Source of the DNA: a virus
IMG/VR virus record: IMGVR_UViG_3300037541_000804
Span: 62,001 to 126,000 of that record
DNA: 64,000 nucleotides
Reading direction: 5' to 3' (one strand)
Shown here: one piece after another, positions 24,416 to 30,637 of the stretch
Layout: every line of letters begins with the position of its first letter
Numbering within the stretch: position 1 is the first letter of the stretch
Notes under the pieces: generated by a model
Told to the model about the DNA's origin: nothing
The model's input: the letters and a program-made list of their open reading frames with translations, nothing else
Database searches by the model: none
Program-made: the position numbers and the translations under genes

Positions 24416-24913
24416 ATGCCTAATTTTGACATTACCCCGAACACTATTGCCGAAACAATCACCAAATTGATTACCTCCAATCACCCCGAACTCGTAGAAG
24501 CAAACGCTACTGTTGACACGATTTTCGCCTTTGACAACAACGGCGGATTCCCCGTGAAAACAAACGGCTACCCTTCTTCGGCCAACATTAAAATCAGCAA
24601 TCTAAAAAGTCGCGTAAAAGGCGCGGCGGATGCTGAAATCTGTATTGATCGTGAGGCATTTAACGCTATGAGCACTCCACAACAGGAAGCGTTGTTGGAT
24701 CGAGAGCTTCACAAACTGGTTGCAAAGCGAGACAAAGAAGGGGCCATTAAAACCGACGATGCCGAACGGCCAATTCTCAAGCTAAAGAAGTTCGACTATA
24801 TGCTTGGCTGGTTTAAGGAAATTGCAGTCCGACATGGCAGCGACTCTCCAGAAGTCTATCAGGCGAGTATTTTGTGGCAAAAAGATGGGCGGACTTTCTT
24901 TCCCAAAATCTAA
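24416..24913 (+). CDS. putative phage metallopeptidase-like protein, degenerate
   Basis: 165 residues. EICIDREAFNAMSTPQQEALLDRELHKLV (about 80-108) follows the pattern of phage metallopeptidase-like proteins, where a beta strand precedes s..q...ll.HElcH. Here the first His is replaced by Asp (DRELH), so a full HExxH zinc site is absent. Either a different metal site or an inactive homologue. The stop overlaps the next start (TAATG). Confidence 0.45.
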   Translation: MPNFDITPNTIAETITKLITSNHPELVEANATVDTIFAFDNNGGFPVKTNGYPSSANIKISNLKSRVKGAADAEICIDREAFNAMSTPQQEALLDRELHKLVAKRDKEGAIKTDDAERPILKLKKFDYMLGWFKEIAVRHGSDSPEVYQASILWQKDGRTFFPKI

Positions 24914-25155
24914 TGTCTAACGGAGAACTCCAAGAAAAGGTTGACCTGTTAGAAGACGTTTTCCGCCGAATTGCCTTGAGCTTAGGAGTCGGCGGATACA
25001 ATTCTACAACCGTTGATCCAATCTCATTCTACGACAAAATCAGTTGGGGCATTGACGAGTTTGCCAAAAGTTACCACCAACTGCAAGTCGATTTGGCCGA
25101 GAAAAAGTTCAAAGAACAATGCGCCGCAATAACAGCTAACGCCCTAGAGGATTAA
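24913..25155 (+). CDS. hypothetical helical protein
   Basis: 80 residues from the ATG that overlaps the previous stop; an upstream ATG in the same frame lies well inside the previous gene. Helical with Glu/Leu heptads (LQEKVDLLEDVFRRIALSLG; VDLAEKKFKEQCAAITANALED). No family recognised. Confidence 0.55.
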   Translation: MSNGELQEKVDLLEDVFRRIALSLGVGGYNSTTVDPISFYDKISWGIDEFAKSYHQLQVDLAEKKFKEQCAAITANALED

Positions 25156-25157
25156 TT

Positions 25158-25418
25158 ATGATCGGCTCATACGCACAACTCAACACCAACGTTTGGCCGT
25201 TCTTGGCTGGAACCCAATTCAAGATCGAAAGCGAAGATGATGGCATGTATTCACTCTGCGATTTCTTTCGCGGCCCAACAAGTGACGGACAAATCGTGAC
25301 TTGCGAATGGAAAGAATGCAATTACATTGACAAGAAAGACTACAAAGGCATAACCAAGAACGACACATTGGAACCCTATTACGAAGAAAAACCAGACTGG
25401 GAGCGCGACCATCCATAA
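25158..25418 (+). CDS. hypothetical acidic protein
   Basis: 86 residues, beta-rich and acidic, with aromatic clusters (NVWPFLAGTQFKIESEDDGMYSLCDFF). Two bases after the preceding stop. No motif seen. Confidence 0.55.
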   Translation: MIGSYAQLNTNVWPFLAGTQFKIESEDDGMYSLCDFFRGPTSDGQIVTCEWKECNYIDKKDYKGITKNDTLEPYYEEKPDWERDHP

Positions 25419-25419
25419 T

Positions 25420-25587
25420 ATGAAAGTCCCAACTCACGAATTCTGGATTTCTTCGTCCTCATCTACTGGAAGGGGCAAATTCAAAAAATTTGTCCTGCTT
25501 GAAGATTACAATAAATTGCTAAAACAACGCGCCCAAAACAAAGAATGCTCGCCAATTAGATTGTTGGTGCCTCTGGAGTTCCGATAA
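25420..25587 (+). CDS. 55-residue hypothetical protein
   Basis: ATG at 25420 to TAA at 25585-25587, one base after the previous stop; its stop overlaps the next ATG. Starts MKVPTHEFWISSS, with a Lys-rich second half. Confidence 0.5.
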   Translation: MKVPTHEFWISSSSSTGRGKFKKFVLLEDYNKLLKQRAQNKECSPIRLLVPLEFR

Positions 25588-25739
25588 TGTTTAACTATTT
25601 TAAAAAACGCGCCCAAAAGAAAAGACAAAAACTCGGCGGAAGATGGGAAAACATTAAATATCTATTCCATAGCCGAATACATCCCTACCATCCTTTGGGC
25701 GCTCAAGATTGTCCTTTTCCCACAAGGGTCTTAAATTAG
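25587..25739 (+). pseudogene. 5' part of a small gene apparently split by an HNH insertion
   Basis: Starts by TAATG overlap with the previous gene: MFNYFKKRAQKKRQKLGG. From about 25654 the frame runs antisense through the 3' end of the minus-strand HNH gene and stops at 25739, so the last 30 codons are unlikely to be native. A small Cys-containing frame resumes at 26441-26548 and feeds into the next gene by ATGA overlap, as expected if one gene of about 60 codons was interrupted. Confidence 0.45.
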
Positions 25740-26442
25740 TATAATGAAAGCATCTCTTTTGATCGTCCTCCCTAGTTAGGTCAAAAGTGTTGCATGGACG
25801 GATATGATCAATATGCCATTTATCAATGCCTTTCCCTCTATTTTCCCAACTCATCCCATCCACAAATTGATCTTCTAAATATTTTATTAAAAACTCAATT
25901 GAACACCCAACAAGCTCCATAGATTTTTTCATTTTTTGAGATTTTGCCAACCTTATTACATTGGCTATTCTACACGCTAGAATAGCACGAATCTTTCCCT
26001 GTTCTTTGTTTCTTTTTTGACGAGCGCTAATCTCTTCTGAGAACAAGTGGGAAGATTTGCTTCTATAAAAGTGTTCCATTTTTACAGAGCTTTCTCTGCC
26101 TTTTAAGCAAAATGGCCTACCAGCAATAGTCGCAATTATTTGCCGCCTCGCTTTTAGTCTATAAACCAATCTTGCCTCTTCATTGTCATAAGGTTTTCCA
26201 AGATAAATAAAAATTGTTAAATTGTTAAGACAATCAAATTCCTCCTTAGATTTCAAATCAACCAAAGTGAAAATAAGAGCGTCCTTATTTTTTGTTAAAC
26301 AAAATCTATTACCCACAACTTTCTGATTCCCAATTTTCAAATGTCCAAAATTTGAATGATCACCACCAAACTTCCTCGCTAATTCTCTAATTGATTCTGT
26401 GGTGGGTCTTTTAGTTATTACGTCGTAGATTTCTTCGTTCAT
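25654..26442 (-). CDS. HNH homing endonuclease
   Basis: 262 residues. The C-terminal module reads FLIKYLEDQFVDGMSWEN...WHIDHIRPCNTFDL...HYTNLRPLWEKDN, a complete HNH core (H-I-D-H, then N and a final NLRPLW helix). Residues 1-150 form an unrelated N-terminal DNA-binding part. It is on the minus strand inside a plus-strand operon, is AT-rich, and has its own L-motif 11 bases upstream of the ATG. The same C-terminal module occurs as a fragment at 50477-50668. Confidence 0.88.
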   Translation of the reverse strand: MNEEIYDVITKRPTTESIRELARKFGGDHSNFGHLKIGNQKVVGNRFCLTKNKDALIFTLVDLKSKEEFDCLNNLTIFIYLGKPYDNEEARLVYRLKARRQIIATIAGRPFCLKGRESSVKMEHFYRSKSSHLFSEEISARQKRNKEQGKIRAILACRIANVIRLAKSQKMKKSMELVGCSIEFLIKYLEDQFVDGMSWENRGKGIDKWHIDHIRPCNTFDLTREDDQKRCFHYTNLRPLWEKDNLERPKDGRDVFGYGIDI

Positions 26443-26548
26443 GTATATACCATATTACACATTTCAATGGAATAGCGAAACCAGAGGCCGACCCTGTATT
26501 CTATGCAGAGGAACACCAGTTGTTGAAATTTATAATCCAAAGCTATGA
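26441..26548 (+). pseudogene. 3' part of the split small gene (CILCRG)
   Basis: 35 codons, MYIPYYTFQWNSETRGRP then CILCRGTPVVEIYNPKL. The ATG overlaps the divergent HNH start, so it may be fortuitous, with the sequence from about 26450 being the displaced 3' end of gene 25587. The CxxCRG turn looks like half a zinc site. Its TGA overlaps the next ATG (ATGA), which supports former co-translation. Confidence 0.4.
26454..26459 (-). promoter_or_regulatory. L-motif TGTAAT upstream of HNH gene
   Basis: TGTAAT with 11 bases to the HNH ATG at 26442. The endonuclease carries the same late-type signal as virion genes. Confidence 0.45.
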
Positions 26549-26700
26549 CTAACCCGCTAAAACCATCAAATATAAAGTGCGACTGCGGCGAACTCCCCAA
26601 AGACCATTTCCAAGGAGTCGGCCAATGTCTAAAAAACGGTTGCACATGGTATCATCCTAATGTAAAGTATATCAGCAGAAAGAAAAACGGCCCGAAATAA
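26545..26700 (+). CDS. 51-residue zinc-binding protein
   Basis: ATG overlaps the upstream TGA. CDCGELPKDHF...GQCLKNGCTWYH provides Cys/His ligands for one zinc. The C-terminus is basic. Two bases before the next ATG. Confidence 0.55.
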   Translation: MTNPLKPSNIKCDCGELPKDHFQGVGQCLKNGCTWYHPNVKYISRKKNGPK

Positions 26701-26702
26701 TT

Positions 26703-26948
26703 ATGACTTTCTCCTATTTAACAGCACTTATACTGTTCACTACATATGTAGTGATTGATATGCTCTACGCTTACTATGTGGTTTGCGTTACCAAAAAACT
26801 TGCATGTCGGGCGGCTTGTTGCTCGATGGTGATTTATTCGTTGTTGGCGTATGGAGTGGTTAGTTATTCACAAAATATTTGGTATCTTATTCCTCTCGCC
26901 AGCGGGGCGTGGTTGGGAACATTTCTAACTGTAAAATTTGTAAAATAA
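26703..26948 (+). CDS. small integral membrane protein
   Basis: 81 residues with three hydrophobic segments (about 4-28, 36-53 and 58-77). Four Cys lie in or near the membrane (VVCV; ACRAACC). Few charges except KK and a K at each end. It could be an inner-membrane effector or superinfection-exclusion factor. No family recognised. Confidence 0.6.
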   Translation: MTFSYLTALILFTTYVVIDMLYAYYVVCVTKKLACRAACCSMVIYSLLAYGVVSYSQNIWYLIPLASGAWLGTFLTVKFVK

Positions 26949-26949
26949 A

Positions 26950-27387
26950 GTGCCAACCTGCCAAAACATTAACCGCTATCGCGCCGAAGTTTGGCACGAA
27001 AACCTTTCGCCCGAAAATAATGCTTGGATTTCTATCGGCGAACCAGAAATCCCCGATTCCATTATCTGTAACAGGATTTTGGACAATTTGCCGTATTTGA
27101 AATTGTGGTTTTGGGACGTAACAGAAACCGTTCAAGATGAGTTCGGCGATTCTTACTTTCCGCCGAATGAAAAAGACGCGGTTCAAATCGTTCGCTTTAT
27201 TCTCCAGAATCGCGGCAAAAACTTTATCGTCAATTGCAAAGCTGGAATTTCCAGAAGCGGCGCAATCTGCAAGTTTTTAGAAGAAACCCTTGACTACGAC
27301 TGGATTAGTGGTAAAGATAGGGCGCGGCCCAACTCTTTGTTGCTAGAACTTCTAAAACAGGAGTTTGTTTGCTTTTCGGGCCAATAG
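26950..27387 (+). CDS. dual-specificity/tyrosine phosphatase-like protein
   Basis: 145 residues from a GTG start one base after the previous stop. FIVNCKAGISRSGAICKFL (about 92-110) is the CX5R P-loop of cysteine phosphatases (C96, R102) with the usual Ser/Gly after Arg. An Asp-containing loop earlier (FWDVTE, about 54-59) could supply the general acid. The fold also occurs in RNA 5'-phosphatases, so the substrate (protein, RNA or phosphoinositide) is open. Rare in phages. Confidence 0.7.
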   Translation: MPTCQNINRYRAEVWHENLSPENNAWISIGEPEIPDSIICNRILDNLPYLKLWFWDVTETVQDEFGDSYFPPNEKDAVQIVRFILQNRGKNFIVNCKAGISRSGAICKFLEETLDYDWISGKDRARPNSLLLELLKQEFVCFSGQ

Positions 27388-27426
27388 TTCAAGCAATCTT
27401 TGATTTACGCCGCCAAAACCAAACAT

Positions 27427-27594
27427 ATGACCAAACACCTAATTCCCTCCATCCAGAAATCTTTGGGGCCAATTTTTGAATACTTTTTGGCCGAATTAGA
27501 AAAACAAGACGGCAAAAGGTTGGATATACGGTTGACTGTTAAAGAAAATGATGTTAAACTAGAGTATGGAGTATCGCCTGTAGATCATGACTAA
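27427..27594 (+). CDS. 55-residue hypothetical protein
   Basis: Starts at ATG 27427 (an earlier TTG in frame is less likely). Helix (IPSIQKSLGPIFEYFLAELEKQ) followed by two strands (RLDIRLTVKENDVKLEYGV). ATGA-type overlap with the next gene. Confidence 0.5.
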   Translation: MTKHLIPSIQKSLGPIFEYFLAELEKQDGKRLDIRLTVKENDVKLEYGVSPVDHD

Positions 27595-27973
27595 CAACCC
27601 AACATACATTTCTGGCCAACAGGCGTGGGATAAGCTTATTTCGCTCGACTATACAGGAGAAAACTCGTATCACAATTTTTTTCGTGATTGGGATATTTTT
27701 TATCGTCCACATTGGGCGTCTCTTGGAGATGGCAAAGGCAAAACCAAGGAGGAGCCTATTCAAGTCTCATTTAACTGGATAATCCATAGGCAATACAACG
27801 CTCACGGTTATCAAGCGGTAGAAAATCCGCCGTATTATGAACTGTGTGTAAGTATGCCCCCAGATTCGAGAAATAAGCATTTTCCAACGTATCGCGCTCC
27901 ACGATTTTTTTGGAATAACAAAAGAGGCTTAAGTGAGATTTTTCTAGCGCCAAAAATTGATTTTCAAATCTAA
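27587..27973 (+). CDS. hypothetical protein, aromatic-rich
   Basis: 128 residues with many Trp, Tyr, Phe and His; Cys at one position only. Contains NFFRDWDIFYRPHWASLGDG and QVSFNWIIHRQYNAHGY. Overlaps the preceding gene by 8 bases. No family recognised. Confidence 0.6.
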   Translation: MTNNPTYISGQQAWDKLISLDYTGENSYHNFFRDWDIFYRPHWASLGDGKGKTKEEPIQVSFNWIIHRQYNAHGYQAVENPPYYELCVSMPPDSRNKHFPTYRAPRFFWNNKRGLSEIFLAPKIDFQI

Positions 27974-27985
27974 TTTCTTATCAGA

Positions 27986-28237
27986 ATGACCAAAGACCAA
28001 CTAAACTTCCGCCGCACGATTCTGGCCCATCAAGCCATTATTGATGCGTCCAGATACGCTATTGACGAGGTGGCGATGGCTGTTATTGATGATTTTCACT
28101 TTTTGGATTACAAGGTATCAACCTTCTGGACTTGCGAAGATTCGCCGATTGGAGTTTGCGTATGGGTTTTAAACCAAGGAATTTTTGATATAAATTGTCG
28201 GTGTAGGTATTGCGGCAATCCCGTGGAGAGAAAATGA
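27986..28237 (+). CDS. hypothetical protein with C-terminal Cys pair
   Basis: 83 residues. Helix, then strands, ending CRCRYCGNPVER, a zinc-knuckle-like C-x-C-x2-C. Its TGA overlaps the next ATG. Confidence 0.6.
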   Translation: MTKDQLNFRRTILAHQAIIDASRYAIDEVAMAVIDDFHFLDYKVSTFWTCEDSPIGVCVWVLNQGIFDINCRCRYCGNPVERK

Positions 28238-28431
28238 TTATGACCAACCTAATCAAACGCTCCCTAACGACAGCCCTTAAACTCCCTTTCTCTATCGCGT
28301 GGGACTGCGTTAGTCTTGGTAATATGGGTGAGGGCAGTTCCACGTCTAAGGTTTTAGCCGAACACAAGAGAGAAAAGCAAGTGGACGAGATTCTAGAACT
28401 TTTAAAGAGAATTGGCGATTCTCAAATTTGA
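28234..28431 (+). CDS. 65-residue hypothetical protein
   Basis: Starts at the ATG overlapping the upstream TGA (a TTG eight codons earlier is disfavoured). N-terminal amphipathic/hydrophobic stretch (TALKLPFSIAWDCVSLG), then a charged helix (VDEILELLKRIGDSQI). The start resembles small phage proteins where an alternative hydrophobic helix sits at the membrane. The stop lies inside the perfect palindrome at 28418-28435. Confidence 0.5.
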   Translation: MIMTNLIKRSLTTALKLPFSIAWDCVSLGNMGEGSSTSKVLAEHKREKQVDEILELLKRIGDSQI

Positions 28432-28435
28432 GAAT
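28418..28435. repeat. palindrome ATTCTCAAATTTGAGAAT (site 1)
   Basis: Perfect 18-base palindrome at the end of gene 28234-28431 and 12 bases before the next ATG. Core TTCTCA-N4-TGAGAA recurs seven times between 28.4 and 38.7 kb. Confidence 0.65.
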
Positions 28436-28447
28436 ACTTTTGGCCGT

Positions 28448-28687
28448 ATGAAAGGCTCTTATGAATTTATTTCCGCCGATTGTTGGCGGCATATTCAAGA
28501 ATGCGTTGATTCTGATTGCGAATGGTGCGAATGGTTGGTAGAAAACGGGTTTACAACATCTTGTGAGGCTTGTGGCCACGTTGGAGATAATGAATCAGAT
28601 GGTTGGGATTCTATTATAGATGAGAATGGTGGGGTGACAGTTTTATGCCCCGAATGTAAAGAAAAGATTTTGGCCGATTGTTCTTGA
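28448..28687 (+). CDS. zinc-binding hypothetical protein
   Basis: 79 residues from ATG 28448. CEWCEW, then CEACGHVGD and CPECKEKI form CxxC pairs; the last two give a zinc ribbon. An upstream TTG start would cross the palindrome and is not used. Confidence 0.6.
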   Translation: MKGSYEFISADCWRHIQECVDSDCEWCEWLVENGFTTSCEACGHVGDNESDGWDSIIDENGGVTVLCPECKEKILADCS

Positions 28688-28712
28688 CTCTTTTATTTCC
28701 CTGTCTTAATAT
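28684..28712 (+). promoter_or_regulatory. E-promoter for 28718-29086
   Basis: TTGACT at 28684-28689, 17-base spacer, TAATAT at 28707-28712, 5 bases to the ATG. Shows that the leaderless arrangement is not confined to minus-strand genes. Confidence 0.75.
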
Positions 28713-28717
28713 ACCAC

Positions 28718-29086
28718 ATGTTCACAGACGACTTTATCCACGGCGAATGTAATGGCCGCAATATGTATGATTATGATTACGAAGAGGATGAATATGGTTT
28801 TGGCCCGCCTCCGAAGGTTAATCTTATCGGCAAAATTAAAGCCAAAACAGCTAAAGCAGCGCTCTTTGAATTGGCCGCTGTTGACCCATATACAGAATAT
28901 CCAGAAGATTTTGAAATCGGTGGGGAACAGTGGTTGCCGTTATCACAAATCGAAACGTCATCATTGCAGTCACCATACAATTTAGAGTCTGTCCCAGAAG
29001 AGCTAAAAGATTTCGTAAAAATCATTGCCCCGCTTTGGCTTGCGAATAAGTTTAAGAGTCGTTTTAAGGGAAAGATTGTTTTTTAA
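28718..29086 (+). CDS. hypothetical acidic protein
   Basis: 122 residues, very acidic N-terminus with Tyr/Asp runs (YDYDYEEDEYGFG), basic C-terminus (ANKFKSRFKGKIVF). Last plus-strand gene before the change of composition and strand. No family recognised. Confidence 0.6.
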   Translation: MFTDDFIHGECNGRNMYDYDYEEDEYGFGPPPKVNLIGKIKAKTAKAALFELAAVDPYTEYPEDFEIGGEQWLPLSQIETSSLQSPYNLESVPEELKDFVKIIAPLWLANKFKSRFKGKIVF

Positions 29087-29415
29087 TTTCGGCCCGCCTT
29101 GTAGAAAAGCTCCCAGAAAATTAGTCGTCCGACATTTTTTGCGAATTTATTAGGAGGAGATAAAAAGAGCGGCCCAAAGTTTTAGACAATGGGTGGCGGG
29201 TATGGGGGGGGGAGGCTATAGAGATGTGCTTATTATATGGGGAAGAGATGAAGATTTATATAGAGGAGTAGAGACTATACTGTAGATGCAAAGACGCTAA
29301 AGATTGGAGAATGGTTTGGTTTTTAAAATGTCAGATATAAATGGCCACTACCCCCCCAGGCGTTCTCCCTAAGAAAGCCCCCTAAAAGTTTGGCTTAATG
29401 GGTATCCCTACCCAC

Positions 29416-29435
29416 CCCTAGGTCACTTGCCTAGT
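29416..29435 (+). repeat. CCTAGGT-N6-CCTAGT repeat, copy 1
   Basis: CCCTAGGT, CACTTG, CCTAGT. The same spacing recurs at 29556, 29647 and 31927. Confidence 0.5.
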
Positions 29436-29555
29436 CCATCCTCCTACTCCATTCACCTAAGCACACCCTGTCGCGATCAGGGTCAAGCCTAGTCATTATC
29501 CTTACACCGTTTCATCGTTTTGTATAGGGTTAACGTTCAAGGTGCCAAATCTCCT

Positions 29556-29575
29556 CCCTAGGTAACACACCTACG
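29556..29575 (+). repeat. CCTAGGT-N6-CCTA repeat, copy 2
   Basis: CCCTAGGT, AACACA, CCTACG. It lies in the loop side of the GGTGCC/GGCACC hairpin. Confidence 0.5.
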
Positions 29576-29646
29576 CCTTGCTATCGGCATAGTGTGTGGC
29601 ACCTACTAAAGAGACTAAGCGCACCATAGGGAGGGTATCTATCCCT

Positions 29647-29665
29647 CATAGGTGCGTTGCCTAGT
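29647..29665 (+). repeat. CCTAGGT-N6-CCTAGT repeat, copy 3 (degenerate left half)
   Basis: CATAGGT, GCGTTG, CCTAGT. Overlaps the second hairpin and the 3' end of ORF 29661-29762. Confidence 0.45.
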
Positions 29666-29762
29666 AGTAAGGGGCGCTGATGTCAGGCCCATCGTCTTCC
29701 TTCTCATGCTTTTCCCTAAGGTAAGCAAGCCATTTCTCTAGTGTTTCTTCTTCATCTTCCAT
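29661..29762 (-). CDS. 33-residue acidic peptide
   Basis: MEDEEETLEKWLAYLREKHE then an acidic tail ending in Tyr-Tyr. Codons are open from ATG to TAG, with an amphipathic helix. The CCCCTA/TAGGGG pseudoknot-like structure lies in its leader. Small and supported only by frame and helix, so tentative. Confidence 0.35.
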   Translation of the reverse strand: MEDEEETLEKWLAYLREKHEKEDDGPDISAPYY

Positions 29763-29770
29763 AGTGATAA

Positions 29771-29817
29771 CCCCTAGGTGATTAAACCCCTTGCGCCTAG
29801 GGGAGCGGCGCAAGGGG
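29771..29817. promoter_or_regulatory. hairpin with loop-pairing segment
   Basis: Perfect 11-bp stem CCCCTTGCGCC (29787-29797) / GGCGCAAGGGG (29807-29817). The loop TAGGGGAGC contains TAGGGG, complementary to CCCCTA at 29771-29776. It lies between ORFs 29828-29890 and 29661-29762 on the minus strand, so it could act as attenuator, terminator or leader element. Its design resembles the 7.9 kb RNA. Confidence 0.5.
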
Positions 29818-29827
29818 GCGGTGGCGC

Positions 29828-29890
29828 TTACTTGCTGGCAGTGACAGCACCAAGAATTAAACCAATTAGAATCAAGATGATGATTTCCAT
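29828..29890 (-). CDS. 20-residue hydrophobic peptide
   Basis: One membrane-spanning stretch of Ile/Leu/Gly between an N-terminal Glu and a C-terminal Lys. Its ATG follows the stop of 29903-30265 by 12 bases. Resembles other micro-membrane ORFs here (36672-36734, 55818-55901, 56106-56189). Confidence 0.4.
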   Translation of the reverse strand: MEIIILILIGLILGAVTASK

Positions 29891-29902
29891 GGGTTAATGC
29901 GT

Positions 29903-30265
29903 TTACTCGTCAGCGTATCCGCATGCATATGCCTCGCCGTATGCCTTACGAATGCCTCGCTGACTAGGCATCAAAAGCGAGTGCTCGCGCATAGAATCCA
30001 TACGCTTAGAACGTGCGAATTCGCACAAGTCGATTTCTTCGTCCGCGCCTTCTTCGTCCTCATCATACGCCACGTTGTACGGGGCGCCATAGAGCGACAG
30101 CCTAGCATCATGCTCGCGAACCTTACTCATGCAGGGCATTGGAAAGCGAGGGCGCGAGACTGGCGTACCGAGTGATTCGGGCGCGAGGATAACAGGTGAG
30201 AAACGACCCGAGCAAAGGTCAAGGCGTTCAGCTTGCGATAAGTTACTGGCTAATGAGTTAATCAT
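29903..30265 (-). CDS. hypothetical protein
   Basis: 120 residues. Basic/Pro-rich first half (RPRFPMPCMSKVREHDARLSLYG), a strongly acidic centre (DEDEEGADEEIDLCEF) and an Ala/Tyr/Gly end. An opposite-strand frame also lies here but lacks promoter support. A sigma70-type promoter at 30451-30478 would give a structured leader of about 180 bases, unlike the leaderless genes around. Confidence 0.5.
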   Translation of the reverse strand: MINSLASNLSQAERLDLCSGRFSPVILAPESLGTPVSRPRFPMPCMSKVREHDARLSLYGAPYNVAYDEDEEGADEEIDLCEFARSKRMDSMREHSLLMPSQRGIRKAYGEAYACGYADE

Positions 30266-30450
30266 ATGTTTTGTTTGTTTAGTGTTTAATGTCTGCGCAC
30301 TAGCTTAGGTGCAATGCGCAGACTAGAACACTAGCTCTAGTCACCTATCCAAGGGCGGGGCCGTCGCGAGTCATTCGGCCTTTACGCTAGCAGGGGCCGC
30401 TTATGCTGGCGTGGCGCTCTATGCGCTCCGCGCTCCCTACTGACACGCCT
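30266..30450 (-). promoter_or_regulatory. long structured leader of 29903-30265
   Basis: Contains a 9-bp stem GTCTGCGCA/TGCGCAGAC (30291-30323) and several GC-rich inverted repeats. Between this leader and the DUF932 terminator there is no ORF. A candidate regulatory leader. Confidence 0.4.
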
Positions 30451-30478
30451 ATAATATAGGTAAATAATCCCTTGTCAA
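30451..30478 (-). promoter_or_regulatory. sigma70-like promoter with long leader
   Basis: TTGACA (30473-30478), 16-base spacer, TATTAT (30451-30456) on the minus strand. Confidence 0.6.
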
Positions 30479-30508
30479 CTCCCGAACAGGAAAAGAATAA
30501 AAAAAACA

Positions 30509-30537
30509 ATTGTAAAAAGATTGTAAGGAAATTGTAA
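30509..30537 (+). repeat. three ATTGTAA direct repeats at 11-bp period
   Basis: ATTGTAA at 30509, 30520 and 30531, one helical turn apart, within AT-rich DNA between a promoter and a terminator. Iteron-like; could bind an initiator or regulator. Confidence 0.5.
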
Positions 30538-30604
30538 GACTCAAAAGATGCAATCTTGGCATGCTTTGTGAAGCAAAGTAACCCTTGTACCTGGTACGCA
30601 AAAA

Positions 30605-30626
30605 GGGCGCGGATTGCTCCGCGCCC
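30605..30626 (-). terminator. terminator of the DUF932 gene
   Basis: GGGCGCGG/CCGCGCCC stem (8 bp, 6-base loop) followed on the minus strand by TTTTTGCG, just past the stop of 30638-31711. Confidence 0.8.
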
Positions 30627-30637
30627 CTCGTTAGCTG

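Larger units (their letters stand above)
29087..29660. other. gene-free, hairpin-rich region
   Basis: No credible ORF. It holds a G-run (about 29203-29212) and a long nested inverted repeat: GGTGCC 29541-29546 with GGCACC 29598-29603, and inner ACACAC/GTGTGT. A second hairpin has CGCACC 29620-29625 with GGTGCG 29651-29656 and inner AGGGA/TCCCT. Three copies of the motif CCTAGGT-N6-CCTA are present. The abrupt change from dense coding suggests a regulatory or replication region. Confidence 0.45.

Noticed and set aside
24416-24913. Active HExxH peptidase
   Set aside because: The first His of the motif is Asp (DRELH), so only a degenerate or different site can be claimed.
29897-30175. Plus-strand frame opposite 29903-30265
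   Set aside because: The minus frame has a promoter and fits the gene direction; the plus frame has neither.
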